A stretch of 64,000 bases of DNA from Undaria pinnatifida. Its lineage: Eukaryota; Sar; Phaeophyceae; Laminariales; Alariaceae. Numbering within the stretch: position 1 is the stretch's first letter; each line of letters begins with the position of its first letter. The translations under genes and the position numbers were made by a program. This document shows positions 63,221 through 64,000 of the stretch, in pieces. The stretch covers positions 5,542,036 through 5,606,035 of the forward strand of contig JABAKD010000011.1 in the NCBI GenBank assembly GCA_012845835.1, read 5' to 3'. The notes beneath the pieces were generated by a model, which saw only the letters and a program-made list of their open reading frames with translations, did not search any database and was not told where the DNA came from.

Positions 63221-63600
63221 TGGGACCACTGTCCTAATTCACTCGATTCAACCCCATTTCACCAGATCATGTCCGTTTTATTACTTAGGACAAACACCGC
63301 TAGCTACGGCAGTTGAGAGCTGATTGCAGTTGGAGGATGTTGTCGTGGGACTGCCGTCCTATTACATTCATTTCTACTCGATTTCGCCAGCTAAGATGCC
63401 CGTTTATTACTTAGGACTAATACCACTAGCTACGGCAGCTGAGAGATGATTACTGTTCGAGATTGTTGGTGTGGGACTGCCGTACTGTTACTCTCATTTC
63501 AACTCTATTTCGCCAGCTGATGCTCGTTTGACGACTGTGGACTAACACCACTAGGTACTGCAGCTGAATGTTGATTGCCAGGTTGATGTTGTGATCAGGC
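63221..63600. repeat. Tandem repeat, three units of about 125 bp
   Basis: Units start at 63221, 63346 and 63472 with TGGGAC..C.GT.CT. Each holds TTCGCCAG-like, GTTTATTACTTAGGACTAA and CCACTAGCTACGGCAGCTGA. The third is the most diverged. Confidence 0.93.
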
Positions 63601-64000
63601 AAAGTTTGGCTGGGATATTCGGGAATTTCAAACTTTTTGTTTTCCATGGTCACCGGTCAAAGTGTCAAAGATAGACTGCGTATTGTACCAACCCGCTGTT
63701 ATGGACGCCTCCGTTGCCTATCAGTGACTCGGTAGGCTACTGGCTACTGTTGCTGTAGAGGCTACCGACTGCTGCTTCTGTAGAAAAGTACCTATCCGCA
63801 ATGCGACCCCTCGATGGATGTAATAAAGTCCAATTTCCGTTAGGCATCGAAAATAGACACTGATTACTCAATCAACTTAGTCTAATCTACTCGCACTTGA
63901 TATTACTTATCTGCATGTGCTTACTGGTTTGTATATTTACGTGCAGAATCCTGTGGTAGGCCGCAACAAGGATCCATTATCCCTTCACCGTGCGGCAATA
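63601..64000. other. No gene seen to window end
   Basis: Unique-looking AT-balanced sequence with a CTACCGACT/GGCTACTGGCTACTG patch near 63733-63770. No coding or RNA signature. Confidence 0.35.

Overview
The window reads as eukaryotic nuclear DNA with few genes and many repeats. The genes have GT-AG introns. Most recognisable coding sequence is decayed retroelement, and long G or C runs are common. The retroelement types and a secreted copper oxygenase family suggest a stramenopile alga, with brown algae the best guess. This is inference; nothing here names a species. I see no rRNA, convincing tRNA, CRISPR array or bacterial operon.

The only host genes I can model are two near-identical paralogues of a secreted AA15-like lytic polysaccharide monooxygenase (LPMO). 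Copy A (17638-28575, plus) and copy B (39224-55150, minus) lie tail to tail. Each has five coding exons; exons 2-5 have identical lengths and identical intron phases in both. Exon 1 carries the signal peptide and the copper-binding N-terminal histidine. It is separated from the rest by a very large first intron (8.8 kb in A, 13.8 kb in B) full of transposable elements. The predicted mature proteins are both 289 residues and differ at 6 positions. The inverted duplication includes at least 250 bp upstream of the start and about 480 bp past the stop.

Left part (1-17.2 kb): an LTR and the linker-RT-RNase H half of a Copia element (minus); a decayed Penelope-like reverse transcriptase (plus); minisatellites and a GC-rich inverted-repeat family (called F1); a second Copia element (5' LTR, gag, protease, start of integrase) inserted in an F1 copy; and an intact 281-residue GIY-YIG nuclease ORF.

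Middle (17.2-55.4 kb): the LPMO pair. Its introns and the 10.6 kb spacer hold F1 copies, small inverted-repeat elements (M2, M3), a SINE-like retroposon, LTR-like repeats and two sharp foldback structures.

Right part (55.8-64 kb): an M2 element, a long degenerate non-LTR retrotransposon on the minus strand with a C-terminal zinc finger and a restriction-like endonuclease-like region, and a 125-bp tandem repeat.

All coordinates were read by eye. Exon edges of the LPMO genes are supported by matching splice sites in both copies; edges of repeats are approximate unless exact duplications are stated.
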